Part shown: piece after piece, positions 9,037-17,750 of the stretch
Position numbering within the stretch: the stretch's first letter is position 1
How the letters are laid out: each line of letters opens with the position of its first letter
Assembly: GCF_013466425.1 (NCBI RefSeq)
Contig: NZ_CP059165.1
Coordinates: 3,782,001-3,846,000 of the forward strand
DNA from: Mycobacterium vicinigordonae
GTDB taxonomy: Bacteria > Actinomycetota > Actinomycetes > Mycobacteriales > Mycobacteriaceae
DNA: 64,000 nucleotides
Reading direction: 5' to 3'
Notes under the pieces: generated by a model
Databases searched by the model: none
What the model saw: the letters and a program-made list of their open reading frames with translations, nothing else
Told to the model about the DNA's origin: nothing
Program-made: the position numbers and the translations under genes

Positions 9037-10247
9037 GCGACGAAGCTGACCCGAAGCTCGGTTCGGATACCGACACCGACACGCACCTGGGCGCCAAGGA
9101 GCCCACCGACGCGGCGCTGGCCGCGATGTCGAACAAGGAACTGCTCGACCTGGGCAGCAAGATCGACGGCGTCGAGATCGTCTACAAGGAGCCGCGCTGG
9201 CCGGTCCCGGGCACCAAAGCCGAGAAGCGCGCCGCGCGCTCGGTGGCAACCTGGCTTTTGCTGGGCGGTGGTTTCGGGCTCGCGCTGCTGCTGGTCTTTC
9301 TGTTCTGGCCATGGGAGTACAAGCCCAAGGGCACCGACGGCAGCCTGCTCTACTCGCTGGCCACTCCGCTATACGGATTCACCTTCGGAATGTCGGTGCT
9401 GTCCATCGCGATCGGCGCGGTGCTCTTCCAGAAACGCTTTATCCCCGAAGAGATCACGATCCAGGACCGGCACGACGGCGCATCCCGTGAGATCGACCGT
9501 AAGACGGTCGTGGCCAACCTCACCGACGCCTACGAAGGGTCCACTATCGGTCGTCGCAAGCTGATCGGAGCGTCTTTCGGACTGGGGTTGGGCGCATTCG
9601 GCCTGGGCACCCTGGTCGCGTTTGCCGGCGGTCTGATCAAGAACCCGTGGAAGCCGGTCGTTCCCACCGCCGAAGGCATGCAAGCCACACTGTGGACGTC
9701 CGGATGGACCCCGCGGTTCAAGGGCGAAACGATCTATCTGGCACGGGCCACCGGCGCCCACGACGGGCCGCCATACACCAAGATGCGTCCGGAGGACATG
9801 GACGCCGGCGGCATGGAGACGGTTTTCCCGTGGCGGGAGTCCGACGGCGATGGCACCACGGTGGAATCTCACGAGAAGCTCTCGGCGATCTCGCTGGGTA
9901 TCCGTAACCCGGTGATGCTCATCCGGATCAAGCCCAGCGACATGGACCGCGTGGTCAAGCGCAAAGGGCAGGAAAGCTTCAACTGGGGCGAGTTCTTCGC
10001 CTTCACCAAGGTCTGTTCGCACCTGGGCTGCCCGTCGTCGCTGTACGAGCAGCAGTCCTACCGAATCCTGTGCCCTTGCCACCAATCGCAGTTCGACGCG
10101 CTTCATTTCGCTAAGCCGATCTTCGGCCCGGCGGCCCGAGCACTGGCGCAGCTGCCGATCACAATCGACAAGAACGGGTACCTGGTTGCCAACGGCAACT
10201 TCATCGAGCCCGTCGGTCCGGCATTCTGGGAGCGCACTACAACATGA
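9033..10247 (+). CDS. qcrA: Menaquinol-cytochrome c reductase, Rieske iron-sulfur subunit
   Basis: A 404-residue Rieske protein with three N-terminal TM segments, the actinobacterial arrangement, and a C-terminal [2Fe-2S] domain. The Rieske boxes are CSHLGC (Cys328, His330, Cys333) and CPCH (Cys347, Cys349, His350). By family rule Cys328, His330, Cys347 and His350 bind the cluster, and Cys333-Cys349 form the disulfide. It moves electrons from menaquinol oxidised at QcrB to QcrC. The ATG overlaps the qcrC stop, and its own stop overlaps the qcrB ATG. Confidence 0.97.
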   Translation: MSDEADPKLGSDTDTDTHLGAKEPTDAALAAMSNKELLDLGSKIDGVEIVYKEPRWPVPGTKAEKRAARSVATWLLLGGGFGLALLLVFLFWPWEYKPKGTDGSLLYSLATPLYGFTFGMSVLSIAIGAVLFQKRFIPEEITIQDRHDGASREIDRKTVVANLTDAYEGSTIGRRKLIGASFGLGLGAFGLGTLVAFAGGLIKNPWKPVVPTAEGMQATLWTSGWTPRFKGETIYLARATGAHDGPPYTKMRPEDMDAGGMETVFPWRESDGDGTTVESHEKLSAISLGIRNPVMLIRIKPSDMDRVVKRKGQESFNWGEFFAFTKVCSHLGCPSSLYEQQSYRILCPCHQSQFDALHFAKPIFGPAARALAQLPITIDKNGYLVANGNFIEPVGPAFWERTTT

Positions 10248-11896
10248 GTCCTAAATTGAGTCCCCCGAAAATCGGCGACGTCCTGGCCGCGCAAGGTGAA
10301 GCCGTCGACACCCGCTATCACCCGTCGGCGGCGGTGCGTCGTCAGCTCAACAAGGTGTTCCCGACGCATTGGTCGTTCCTGCTCGGTGAGATCGCCCTGT
10401 ACAGCTTCCTGGTACTGCTGATCACCGGCGTCTATTTGACGCTGTTCTTCGATCCGTCGATGGCCGAGGTCACCTACAACGGCGTGTATCAGCCGTTGCG
10501 CGGCGTAGAGATGTCCCGGGCCTACGAGACGGCACTCAACATCTCCTTCGAGGTCCGCGGCGGGCTCTTCGTGCGTCAGGTTCACCACTGGGCCGCGCTG
10601 ATGTTCTCCGCCTCGATCATGGTGCACCTGGCCCGGGTGTTCTTCACTGGTGCGTTTCGCCGCCCGCGGGAGGCCAACTGGGTGATCGGCGCCCTGCTGT
10701 TGATCCTGTCGATGTTCGAGGGCTACTTCGGCTACTCGCTGCCCGACGACCTGCTTTCCGGCATCGGCCTGCGCGCGGCGCTGTCCTCGATCACGCTGGG
10801 CATGCCGATCATCGGCACCTGGCTGCACTGGGCACTTTTCGGCGGCGACTTCCCCGGCACCATCCTGATCCCCCGCCTCTACGCGCTGCACATCCTGCTG
10901 ATCCCCGGCATCATCTTGGCGCTGATCGGCGTGCACATGGCGTTGGTGTGGTTCCAGAAGCACACCCAGTTCCCCGGCCCTGGCCGCACCGAGCACAACG
11001 TCATCGGTGTGCGGGTGATGCCGGGATTCGCGGTGAAGTCGGGTGCGTACTTCGCCTGCATCGTGGGCGTGCTGGGCCTGATGGGTGGACTGCTGCAGAT
11101 CAACCCGATCTGGAACCTGGGCCCCTACAAGCCATCTCAGGTCTCGGCCGGCTCCCAGCCCGACTTCTACATGATGTGGACCGAGGGCCTGGCACGTATC
11201 TGGCCGGCGTGGGAGTTCTACTTCTGGCACCACACGATTCCGGCGGTGGTCTGGGTCGGCGTGATCATGGGTTTGGTCTTCATCCTGTTGATCATTTACC
11301 CCTTCCTGGAGAAGCGGTTCACCGGTGACTACGCACATCACAACCTGCTGCAGCGGCCGCGAGATGTCCCGGTACGCACCGCAATTGGTGCAATGGCCAT
11401 CAGCTTCTACATGGTCCTGACGCTGGCCGCGATGAACGACATCATCGCGTTCAAATTCCACATCTCGCTCAACGCCACCACCTGGATCGGACGCATCGGC
11501 ATGGTGATCCTGCCGCCGCTGGTCTACTTCATCACCTACCGGTGGGCCGTCGGACTGCAGCGCAGCGACCGCGCGGTACTCGAGCACGGCGTGGAGACCG
11601 GCATCATCAAGCGCCTGCCCCACGGCGCCTACATCGAACTGCACCAGCCTCTGGGGCCCGTCGACGACCACGGCCACCCCATCCCGCTGGAATACCAAGG
11701 CGCCCCGCTACCCAAGAAGATGAACAAACTGGGCTCGGCCGGCTCACCAGGCAGCGGCAGTTTCCTGTACGCCGACCCGGCATCCGAGGATGCGGCGCTG
11801 CGTGAGGCAAGCCATGTGGCAGAACACCGCGCCCTCACGGCACTGCGGGAACGCCAGGAGAACGGCAACGGCTCCTCCAACGGAGACCATCACTAA
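10244..11896 (+). CDS. qcrB: Menaquinol-cytochrome c reductase, cytochrome b subunit
   Basis: A 550-residue polytopic membrane protein that binds the two b hemes and forms the quinol sites. Paired histidines are seen in [17 protein letters not shown] (residues about 114-128) and in [18 protein letters not shown] long cytoplasmic C-terminal tail follows the last TM and ends in a Gly/Asn/Ser-rich stretch. QcrB is the known target of imidazopyridine inhibitors such as telacebec. Its start overlaps the qcrA stop; it is the last gene of the ctaE-qcrCAB operon and is followed by a repeat-containing intergenic region facing the convergent DUF2561 gene. Confidence 0.97.
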   Translation: MSPKLSPPKIGDVLAAQGEAVDTRYHPSAAVRRQLNKVFPTHWSFLLGEIALYSFLVLLITGVYLTLFFDPSMAEVTYNGVYQPLRGVEMSRAYETALNISFEVRGGLFVRQVHHWAALMFSASIMVHLARVFFTGAFRRPREANWVIGALLLILSMFEGYFGYSLPDDLLSGIGLRAALSSITLGMPIIGTWLHWALFGGDFPGTILIPRLYALHILLIPGIILALIGVHMALVWFQKHTQFPGPGRTEHNVIGVRVMPGFAVKSGAYFACIVGVLGLMGGLLQINPIWNLGPYKPSQVSAGSQPDFYMMWTEGLARIWPAWEFYFWHHTIPAVVWVGVIMGLVFILLIIYPFLEKRFTGDYAHHNLLQRPRDVPVRTAIGAMAISFYMVLTLAAMNDIIAFKFHISLNATTWIGRIGMVILPPLVYFITYRWAVGLQRSDRAVLEHGVETGIIKRLPHGAYIELHQPLGPVDDHGHPIPLEYQGAPLPKKMNKLGSAGSPGSGSFLYADPASEDAALREASHVAEHRALTALRERQENGNGSSNGDHH

Positions 11897-12020
11897 CCGG
11901 TCGGGCGGGTCGCCAGCACTCGCAAGACGGGTCCTCAGCCAGCACTAATCCGTCGGGCGGGTCGCCAAACACTCGCAAGGCGGGCCTCAGCCAGCGCAAC
12001 GCGGGCCTCAGCCGGGCGGT
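11897..12020. repeat. Imperfect tandem repeat downstream of qcrB
   Basis: A unit that begins TCGGGCGGGTCGCC occurs at 11901 and 11953 (period 52), each followed by a near-identical tail ending in CTCAGCCAGC. A third, partial tail (CGGGCCTCAGCC) starts at about 12002. The rest of the intergenic stretch to 12170 is very GC-rich with short palindromes and no convincing gene. It may help terminate the two converging transcription units. Confidence 0.6.
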
Positions 12021-12170
12021 TGGCCCGGGGCCGGCATGGCTCGCGCGCGGGTGGCGCGAGCGCGACCCGCCTGGGCCCGGCTTGGCCCGGCCCCGGCAGG
12101 TTCGGCCCGCAAACCGTGCATCTACTCCACTGCTCGGCTGGCCGCACAAGCGGCAATGCGCGGCGCTGGG

Positions 12171-12821
12171 CTAGCGGGCAGCCGGGCCGCGCCGCAGCTG
12201 CCGCACGTAGTACCACTCAGCTGCCGGGGCGCCGGCGATGATCAGCCCAGCAAACGCGTAGCTCACCCATGAGCCGCCCTCGTGGCCTGCGGCCATAAGG
12301 TAGGTCGCCAACGCGACACCGACCAGCGACCCACCGATGACGGTGGTCAGCGCGACAGCTCCCCGCAGCCAGATCCGGTCCACCGCCTCGCCTGACCATT
12401 CGTCAAGTGCCCCATAGGCTTTCGCCTGCTCTCGCAGTGCCGACGCGGCCGGTGTGCGCCCTGCTGGGCGACCCGCCGGACGGGCCGACTGCCGGGTTGG
12501 TACCCCTCCCTGCAGGGCCTTGGACCGCACGACCGGTTCGATCTGCGTCATCCTGCGGGCGCGCAGCAAAACCGGGATGGCAGCGGCAATGACCAGGGCC
12601 GAGACACCAATGATCGCGTACAACACCCATGTCGTGTGCGGACTGTGTGCCGCCGTGTGGTAGCCCCGGCCCAGGTCGGCCAGGGCGACGAAAGCGGCCA
12701 CGCTGACGCCGACCAGAATCAGCCACACCGCGGCGCAGGCCCCGAGCATGATGCGATCGACGACGTCGGGATTAACCACGGGGTCGGGACCGCGCCGGTA
12801 CGCGGAATATCTGCCTACCAT
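12171..12821 (-). CDS. Four-TM membrane protein, DUF2561 family (Rv2197c-like)
   Basis: A 216-residue membrane protein with hydrophobic segments at about residues 25-48, 67-87, 155-175 and 187-203, and an Ala/Arg/Gly-rich loop between TM2 and TM3. It matches the mycobacteria-restricted DUF2561 family; no function is established to my knowledge. Its ATG shares one base with the stop of mmpS3, so the two are translated as a coupled pair. The nearby ctaC-ctaF genes on the same strand suggest, but do not show, a link to the oxidase. Confidence 0.88.
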   Translation of the reverse strand: MVGRYSAYRRGPDPVVNPDVVDRIMLGACAAVWLILVGVSVAAFVALADLGRGYHTAAHSPHTTWVLYAIIGVSALVIAAAIPVLLRARRMTQIEPVVRSKALQGGVPTRQSARPAGRPAGRTPAASALREQAKAYGALDEWSGEAVDRIWLRGAVALTTVIGGSLVGVALATYLMAAGHEGGSWVSYAFAGLIIAGAPAAEWYYVRQLRRGPAAR

Positions 12822-13771
12822 CAGCAGCTCGTCTGGGGCGAGTCGTTGGTGTTCGAGGACAAGACCGTCCCATCGCTAGTGATGATCGAGCAGTTGAGTT
12901 TGCTGACGCGGAACAGGCTGGACGCTTCCACCGACCCGACGTCGGATTGCGAGATCGGGGTGACGGTCATCGACCAGGGGATGTACACGTTGTGTTGGGT
13001 CCGTCGCCGACCGGACGCGTCGACGTAGGTGACCGAGATGATGTCGCCCGGCGCCTTGGTACCGGTCACCGAATAGGTGACCTGCCGGGGCCCGGCTGGT
13101 GTTGTGGTGGTCGCCGGAGGAGGTGCTGCCGCGGTGGACGGCGCAGCCGGCGGCGCCGTCGTGGTAACGGGCGGTGGGGCCGGCGGCGGCGCCGGCGGAG
13201 GCGTCACGGTGACCGTCTGCGTCTCCGTTGCAGTGGGGATCTCGCTGGGCGGCGGCGGCACAGCGGAAGAAGGCGGCGGCGGTGGCGGCTCGGAGGACGG
13301 GGGTGGTTTGGTGGTGGTGATCTGGTCCTGCACCGGCGTTGTCGAAGTAGTGGAGGTAGCCGGGTTGGCAAGTTTGCTGGTGTCGGTGCGCGTCACGAGC
13401 ACCGAGACCGCGGCCACCAGCGTGATCGCGGCCACGATCGCGGCGACGCCGACCACCCACGGCCAGCGCGGCGCGGAGTGCTCGTCGTCGTCGAAGTCGT
13501 CGTAACCGTCGTAGTCGTAGAGCACCAGATCGGCGGGCACGTACCGGCCACTGAGGAACTGCTCCGACTCCGGAGCCGAGTACGCCTGCGAGTAAGCATC
13601 GGTCGCGTCGGCGTGCGCGTCGTCGCCGAAACCGTCATCGAGATCGTCGACCGGATTCAGCTCGTCGTCCAGCTCGCCATCCAGCTCGTCACCCGCGCGT
13701 TCGGGTTCGGAGGGCTCGGCGGCAGGGTCGGGCTTCTCGGGTTCTCGTTCCGGCGGATTCGGCCCGCTCAT
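12821..13771 (-). CDS. mmpS3: MmpS-family membrane protein with acidic and Pro/Thr-rich segments (MmpS3)
   Basis: A 316-residue protein. Residues 1-100 are cytoplasmic and strongly acidic (runs such as [20 protein letters not shown]); a single TM lies at about 105-126; residues about 140-225 are Pro/Thr-rich and probably extracytoplasmic; the C-terminal beta-rich MmpS domain (about 230-316) ends in Cys. MmpS proteins normally work with MmpL transporters, but no mmpL gene is adjacent, as in M. tuberculosis mmpS3. It is upstream of and coupled to the DUF2561 gene. Confidence 0.93.
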   Translation of the reverse strand: MSGPNPPEREPEKPDPAAEPSEPERAGDELDGELDDELNPVDDLDDGFGDDAHADATDAYSQAYSAPESEQFLSGRYVPADLVLYDYDGYDDFDDDEHSAPRWPWVVGVAAIVAAITLVAAVSVLVTRTDTSKLANPATSTTSTTPVQDQITTTKPPPSSEPPPPPPSSAVPPPPSEIPTATETQTVTVTPPPAPPPAPPPVTTTAPPAAPSTAAAPPPATTTTPAGPRQVTYSVTGTKAPGDIISVTYVDASGRRRTQHNVYIPWSMTVTPISQSDVGSVEASSLFRVSKLNCSIITSDGTVLSSNTNDSPQTSC

Positions 13772-13953
13772 ATCTGCCTACCCTGTCCAACTGCCCGACC
13801 GGCGCGTGTGACTCCGCGGCTGCACCCGTGTACGCGCGCTCGGTGAATTCTCATGGTGCCTCGAAAACCCTACCCAACCGGTCGGGACACAGGCGCTGCG
13901 GCAAACTGGCCGCGGATCAACTGATGCCCTGATTGTGACCTTTTGGGATCCGA

Positions 13954-14373
13954 CTAGTGCTTCTCGGGACCAACGTAGTACTCGAAGACCAATCCGCCCA
14001 CCGACGCCAGGATGAACACCACGCCCGCGACGATTAGCCAGGGCAGCCACAGCGCCATACCCACAGCCGTCACCGACCCGGACAGGGCGATCATGATCGG
14101 CCACCAGCTATGCGGGCTGAAGAAACCCAATTCTCCTGCACCGTCGCTGATCTCGGCGCCCTCATAATCCTCCGGCCGAGTGTCGAGCCGGCGGGCGACG
14201 AACCGGAAAAAGGTGGCGACGATCAACGCCAGGCCGCCGGTCAACGCCAGCGCAGTGGTACCGGCCCACTCGACGCCGCCGGTAGCGAACAGCCCCGTCA
14301 GCACCCCGTACAGCACCGTTACCACCACGAAGAACGCGGCGACGAACTCGAACAGCCTGGCTTCGATGTGCAT
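13954..14373 (-). CDS. ctaF: Cytochrome c oxidase subunit IV, actinobacterial type
   Basis: A 139-residue membrane protein with four hydrophobic segments, starting [10 protein letters not shown] and ending [11 protein letters not shown], which is the standard actinobacterial CtaF (subunit IV). It is a structural part of the aa3 oxidase. The ATG at 14373 was chosen over a longer open frame because it gives the family length and follows an AGGA ribosome site. It lies 8 bases after ctaC and is surely in the same operon. Confidence 0.95.
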   Translation of the reverse strand: MHIEARLFEFVAAFFVVVTVLYGVLTGLFATGGVEWAGTTALALTGGLALIVATFFRFVARRLDTRPEDYEGAEISDGAGELGFFSPHSWWPIMIALSGSVTAVGMALWLPWLIVAGVVFILASVGGLVFEYYVGPEKH

Positions 14374-14381
14374 GAGTTGTC

Positions 14382-15467
14382 CTAACCTCTTGGGCTCGGG
14401 GCCAATTCGCCGCGGCGGGTCTCGAACGGATGAGTGGTTGTCGCCAGCGGCGCCTGGTTGATCGCGCTCAGGGCCTCGGCGTTGGTCTTGCCGGCCATTC
14501 GCTGCTGCAGGAAGGCGACGAACTCGTTGGGCTCCACCACGCGGACCTCGAAGTTCATCATCGAGTGATAGGTACCGCACATTTCGGCGCAGTGCCCGAC
14601 GAAGGCCCCGGTCCGGACGATCTCCTCGACCTGGAACCTGTTGACGGAGTTGTTCGCCGCCGGGTTGGGCATCACGTCGCGCTTGAACAGGAACTCGGGC
14701 ACCCACCACGCGTGGATCACGTCGGCGGAGGCCATCTGGAACTCGATGCGCTTGTGGGCGGGAAGCACCAGGACAGGGATCTCGGTGCTGGTGCCCAGGA
14801 TTTCGATCTTGTCCCAGTGCAGGTACTGCCGGTCCTGGGGGTTGAATCCGTGCAACGCGCCGACGAGTTCTTCACCGTGCGCGTCCCTGCCCTCGGGCTT
14901 GGACGTCATCTCCTTGCGCGGCTGGTCGGCCCCGTCGTAGTTGAACGTTCCGTCCTTGAAGGCGACCCGCTGGTATCCGAACTTCCAGTTCCACTGGAAC
15001 GCGGTGATGTCGATCACCACCTCAGGGTCCTTCGCCAGATGCAGCATCTTCTCCTGCACCACAACCGTGAAGTAGAACAGCACCGAGATGATCAGGAACG
15101 GTGTGACGGTCAGCACCAGCTCCAGCGGCATGTTGTAGCCGAACTGACGGGGCAGCTCGGTGTCGGTCTTCTTCTTCCGGTGGAAGGCGGCGGCCCAGAA
15201 GATCAGACCCCACACGATGGCGCCGACGACGAACGAGGCGATCACCGCGCCGATCCACAGCTGCCGGTTGGCGTGGGCTTCGGGGGTGATGCCCTTGGGC
15301 CAACCCAGGGCCAGCGCGTCCTCCCAGCTGCATCCGCTGAGGGTGACCGCCAGCACGCCCAACGTCGCGACCAGCAATACCGGGCGAAGGCGGCGGGCGA
15401 AAACGCGTACGCCACCAGAACTGCTCTGCGACAAGCTGTGCGAACGATCCAGCCCGCGACGTGTCAC
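14382..15467 (-). CDS. ctaC: Cytochrome c oxidase subunit II (lipoprotein, CuA)
   Basis: A 361-residue subunit II. The signal peptide ends in a lipobox (VTLSGC), then two TM segments follow, and the periplasmic cupredoxin domain carries the CuA site, seen as HAWWVPEF and [14 protein letters not shown] with two Cys and two His. It takes electrons from QcrC. GTG 15467 was chosen because a perfect AGGAGG sits 7 bases upstream; a longer in-frame start at 15563 has no such support. It is divergent from asnB and followed by ctaF. Confidence 0.96.
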   Translation of the reverse strand: MTRRGLDRSHSLSQSSSGGVRVFARRLRPVLLVATLGVLAVTLSGCSWEDALALGWPKGITPEAHANRQLWIGAVIASFVVGAIVWGLIFWAAAFHRKKKTDTELPRQFGYNMPLELVLTVTPFLIISVLFYFTVVVQEKMLHLAKDPEVVIDITAFQWNWKFGYQRVAFKDGTFNYDGADQPRKEMTSKPEGRDAHGEELVGALHGFNPQDRQYLHWDKIEILGTSTEIPVLVLPAHKRIEFQMASADVIHAWWVPEFLFKRDVMPNPAANNSVNRFQVEEIVRTGAFVGHCAEMCGTYHSMMNFEVRVVEPNEFVAFLQQRMAGKTNAEALSAINQAPLATTTHPFETRRGELAPSPRG

Positions 15468-15629
15468 GTTGGCGCCTCCTGTATCACAAGCTGGGCCGAC
15501 TGGCCTGCGGCTGATTCGGCTCACTCGGATGTCGAATACTACGCAGCGTAGACCACGCCGCACCAGCAGGCGACCGCCTGGTCACCCCGACCCGCCGAGC
15601 GTCGCCTCACCAACCATCGTGAAGTGCGG

Positions 15630-15635
15630 CATACT
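15630..15635 (+). promoter_or_regulatory. Putative -10 box of leaderless asnB transcript
   Basis: CATACT lies 8 bases before the GTG of asnB and no ribosome site is visible, which fits a leaderless mRNA. Sequence-based inference. Confidence 0.5.
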
Positions 15636-15643
15636 GGGGCGCC

Positions 15644-17644
15644 GTGTGTGGACTGCTGGCTTTTGTCGCCGATCCGGGCGGCCCGGAATGCGCTCAAAGC
15701 GCGACCGCGGCCGCCGCTGCGCACGCGGCACTGGCCGACGGCAAGATCGCCCGCGCCTCGCATCTGATGCGTCACCGCGGGCCGGACGAGCCGGGCACCT
15801 GGACCGACCCGGAGTATGCGAACGGATCCCCGGACGGCGCCGTGTTCGGGTTCAACCGGCTTTCCATCATCGACATCGCCCACTCCCACCAGCCGCTGCG
15901 CTGGGGTCCGCCGGAGCAGCCGGACCGCTACGTGCTGGTGTTCAACGGCGAGATCTACAACTACCTGGAGCTGCGCGAGGAGCTGCGCAGTGACCACGGC
16001 GCCGTCTTCGCCACCGACGGCGACGGGGAAGCCATCGTCGCCGGATACCACTATTGGGGCGCTGAGGTTCTGAAGCGGCTGCGCGGCATGTTCGCCTTCG
16101 CGCTGTGGGACACGATCAACCGCGAATTGTTCTGCGCCCGCGACCCGTTCGGCATCAAGCCGCTGTTCATGGCGACCGGCCCCGGCGGGACCGCGGTGGC
16201 CAGCGAGAAGAAGTGCCTGCTGGACCTGGCCGATCTGGTCGGATTCGAGACCGGGGACGGCGGCCTTGACCGGCGCGCTATTCAGCACTACGTGGTGTTG
16301 CAGTATGTGCCGGAGCCCGAGACGCTGCACCGCGGCGTGCGCCGTCTGGAGTCGGGTTGCTATGCCTGGATCCGGCCGGGCGGACAACCCGAGGTCACCC
16401 GCTACTTCCGGCCGCGATTCGCGGCGGTACCGATCGCCCCGGGCACCGAGCAGGCCCGCTACGACGAGATCACCGCGGTGTTGGAGGACTCGGTCGCCAA
16501 GCACATGCGCGCCGACGTCACCGTCGGTTCGTTTCTGTCCGGCGGTATCGACTCCACTGCCATCGCCGCGCTGGCAATCCGGCACAACCCGCGGCTGATC
16601 ACGTTCACCACCGGTTTCGAGCGCGAGGGTTTCTCCGAGCTCGACGTGGCGGTGGCCTCTGCGGAGGCGATCGGCGCCCGGCACGTCGCCAAGGTGGTCA
16701 GCGCCGAGGAATTCGTGGCCGCGCTGCCCGAGATCGTCTGGTACCTCGACGAGCCGGTCGCCGACCCGGCGCTGGTGCCGTTGTTCTTCGTGGCCCGAGA
16801 GGCCCGTAAACACGTCAAAGTCGTGCTGTCCGGTGAGGGCGCCGACGAGTTGTTCGGCGGCTACACGATCTACCGGGAGCCGCTGTCGCTCAAGCCGTTC
16901 GACTACCTGCCGCGGTCGCTGCGGCGGTCGATGGGCAAGGTGTCGCGGCCGCTGCCGGACGGCCTGCGCGGCAAAAGCCTGCTGCACCGCGGCTCGCTGA
17001 CGCTCGAGGAGCGCTACTACGGCAACGCGCGCAGCTTCTCCGACGAGCAGCTGCGCGACGTGCTGCCCCGGTTCCGGGCGGACTGGACGCACACCGACGT
17101 CACCGCCTCGACCTACGCCGACTCCGCCGGCTGGGATCCAGTGGCGCGCATGCAGCACCTCGACCTGTTCACCTGGCTGCGCGGCGACATCCTGGTCAAG
17201 GCCGACAAGATGACGATGGCCAATTCACTGGAACTCCGGGTGCCGTTCCTGGACCCTGAGGTGTTCGCAGTTGCGTCCCGGCTGCCCTACCAGGCCAAGA
17301 TCACCCGCGCCACCACCAAGTACGCGCTACGGCGCGCGCTCGAGCCGATCGTGCCCGCCCACGTCCTGAACCGGCCCAAGCTCGGCTTTCCGGTGCCGAT
17401 CCGGCACTGGCTACGCGCCGGCGAATTGCTGGAGTGGGCCTATGAGATGCTCGACTCGTCGCAAGCCGGTCACCTGATCGACCTCGCCGCGGTGCGCCGG
17501 ATGCTCGACGAGCACCGGGTGGGCACCAGCGACCACAGCCGTCGGCTGTGGACGGTGCTGATCTTCATGCTGTGGCACGCGATCTTCGTCGAGCACAGCG
17601 TGGTGCCGCAGATCAGCGAGCCCGTGTACCCCGTCGAACTCTGA
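15644..17644 (+). CDS. asnB: Asparagine synthetase, glutamine-hydrolysing (class II)
   Basis: A 666-residue amidotransferase. The start MCGLLAF exposes Cys2, the glutaminase nucleophile, after Met removal. The N-terminal Ntn domain is followed by the synthetase domain with the ATP pyrophosphatase loop SGGIDSTA (about residue 302) and the SGEGADELFGGY motif. It makes asparagine from aspartate, glutamine and ATP; family members in mycobacteria have also been linked to amidation of mDAP in peptidoglycan, so substrate choice cannot be settled from sequence. It ends at a long perfect hairpin and faces a PE_PGRS gene. Confidence 0.95.
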   Translation: MCGLLAFVADPGGPECAQSATAAAAAHAALADGKIARASHLMRHRGPDEPGTWTDPEYANGSPDGAVFGFNRLSIIDIAHSHQPLRWGPPEQPDRYVLVFNGEIYNYLELREELRSDHGAVFATDGDGEAIVAGYHYWGAEVLKRLRGMFAFALWDTINRELFCARDPFGIKPLFMATGPGGTAVASEKKCLLDLADLVGFETGDGGLDRRAIQHYVVLQYVPEPETLHRGVRRLESGCYAWIRPGGQPEVTRYFRPRFAAVPIAPGTEQARYDEITAVLEDSVAKHMRADVTVGSFLSGGIDSTAIAALAIRHNPRLITFTTGFEREGFSELDVAVASAEAIGARHVAKVVSAEEFVAALPEIVWYLDEPVADPALVPLFFVAREARKHVKVVLSGEGADELFGGYTIYREPLSLKPFDYLPRSLRRSMGKVSRPLPDGLRGKSLLHRGSLTLEERYYGNARSFSDEQLRDVLPRFRADWTHTDVTASTYADSAGWDPVARMQHLDLFTWLRGDILVKADKMTMANSLELRVPFLDPEVFAVASRLPYQAKITRATTKYALRRALEPIVPAHVLNRPKLGFPVPIRHWLRAGELLEWAYEMLDSSQAGHLIDLAAVRRMLDEHRVGTSDHSRRLWTVLIFMLWHAIFVEHSVVPQISEPVYPVEL

Positions 17645-17746
17645 CGCCCAGCAGACGCAAAAGCTCCCAAAAACCCTGGTTTTTGGGAGCTTTTGCGTCT
17701 GCTCGCGGGACGTAGGTCTGTTCCCGGGACTTAGGCGAGCACGCGG
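17643..17746. repeat. Direct repeat copy A flanking the PE_PGRS gene
   Basis: Starts at the asnB stop (TGACGCC), contains a 54-base hairpin and ends with CTTAGGCGAGCACGCGG at 17730-17746. The last part copies the 3' end of adoK (stop plus five codons), which lies almost 3 kb away in copy B. Copy A carries about 22 extra bases between hairpin and adoK-like end. Confidence 0.75.
17650..17703. terminator. 26-bp perfect-stem hairpin between asnB and PE_PGRS
   Basis: Arms 17650-17675 and 17678-17703 pair perfectly around a 2-base loop; the centre pairs A5 with T5. It starts 6 bases after the asnB stop and faces the PE_PGRS stop, so it probably acts as a bidirectional terminator. Confidence 0.8.
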
Positions 17747-17750
17747 GCGG

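Noticed and set aside
15539..17158. Long antisense frame inside asnB (and similar ones in qcrB, glnE, ephD and glnA1)
   Set aside because: High GC in codon position three leaves antisense frames open; the sense genes are clearly recognised and these show no family features.
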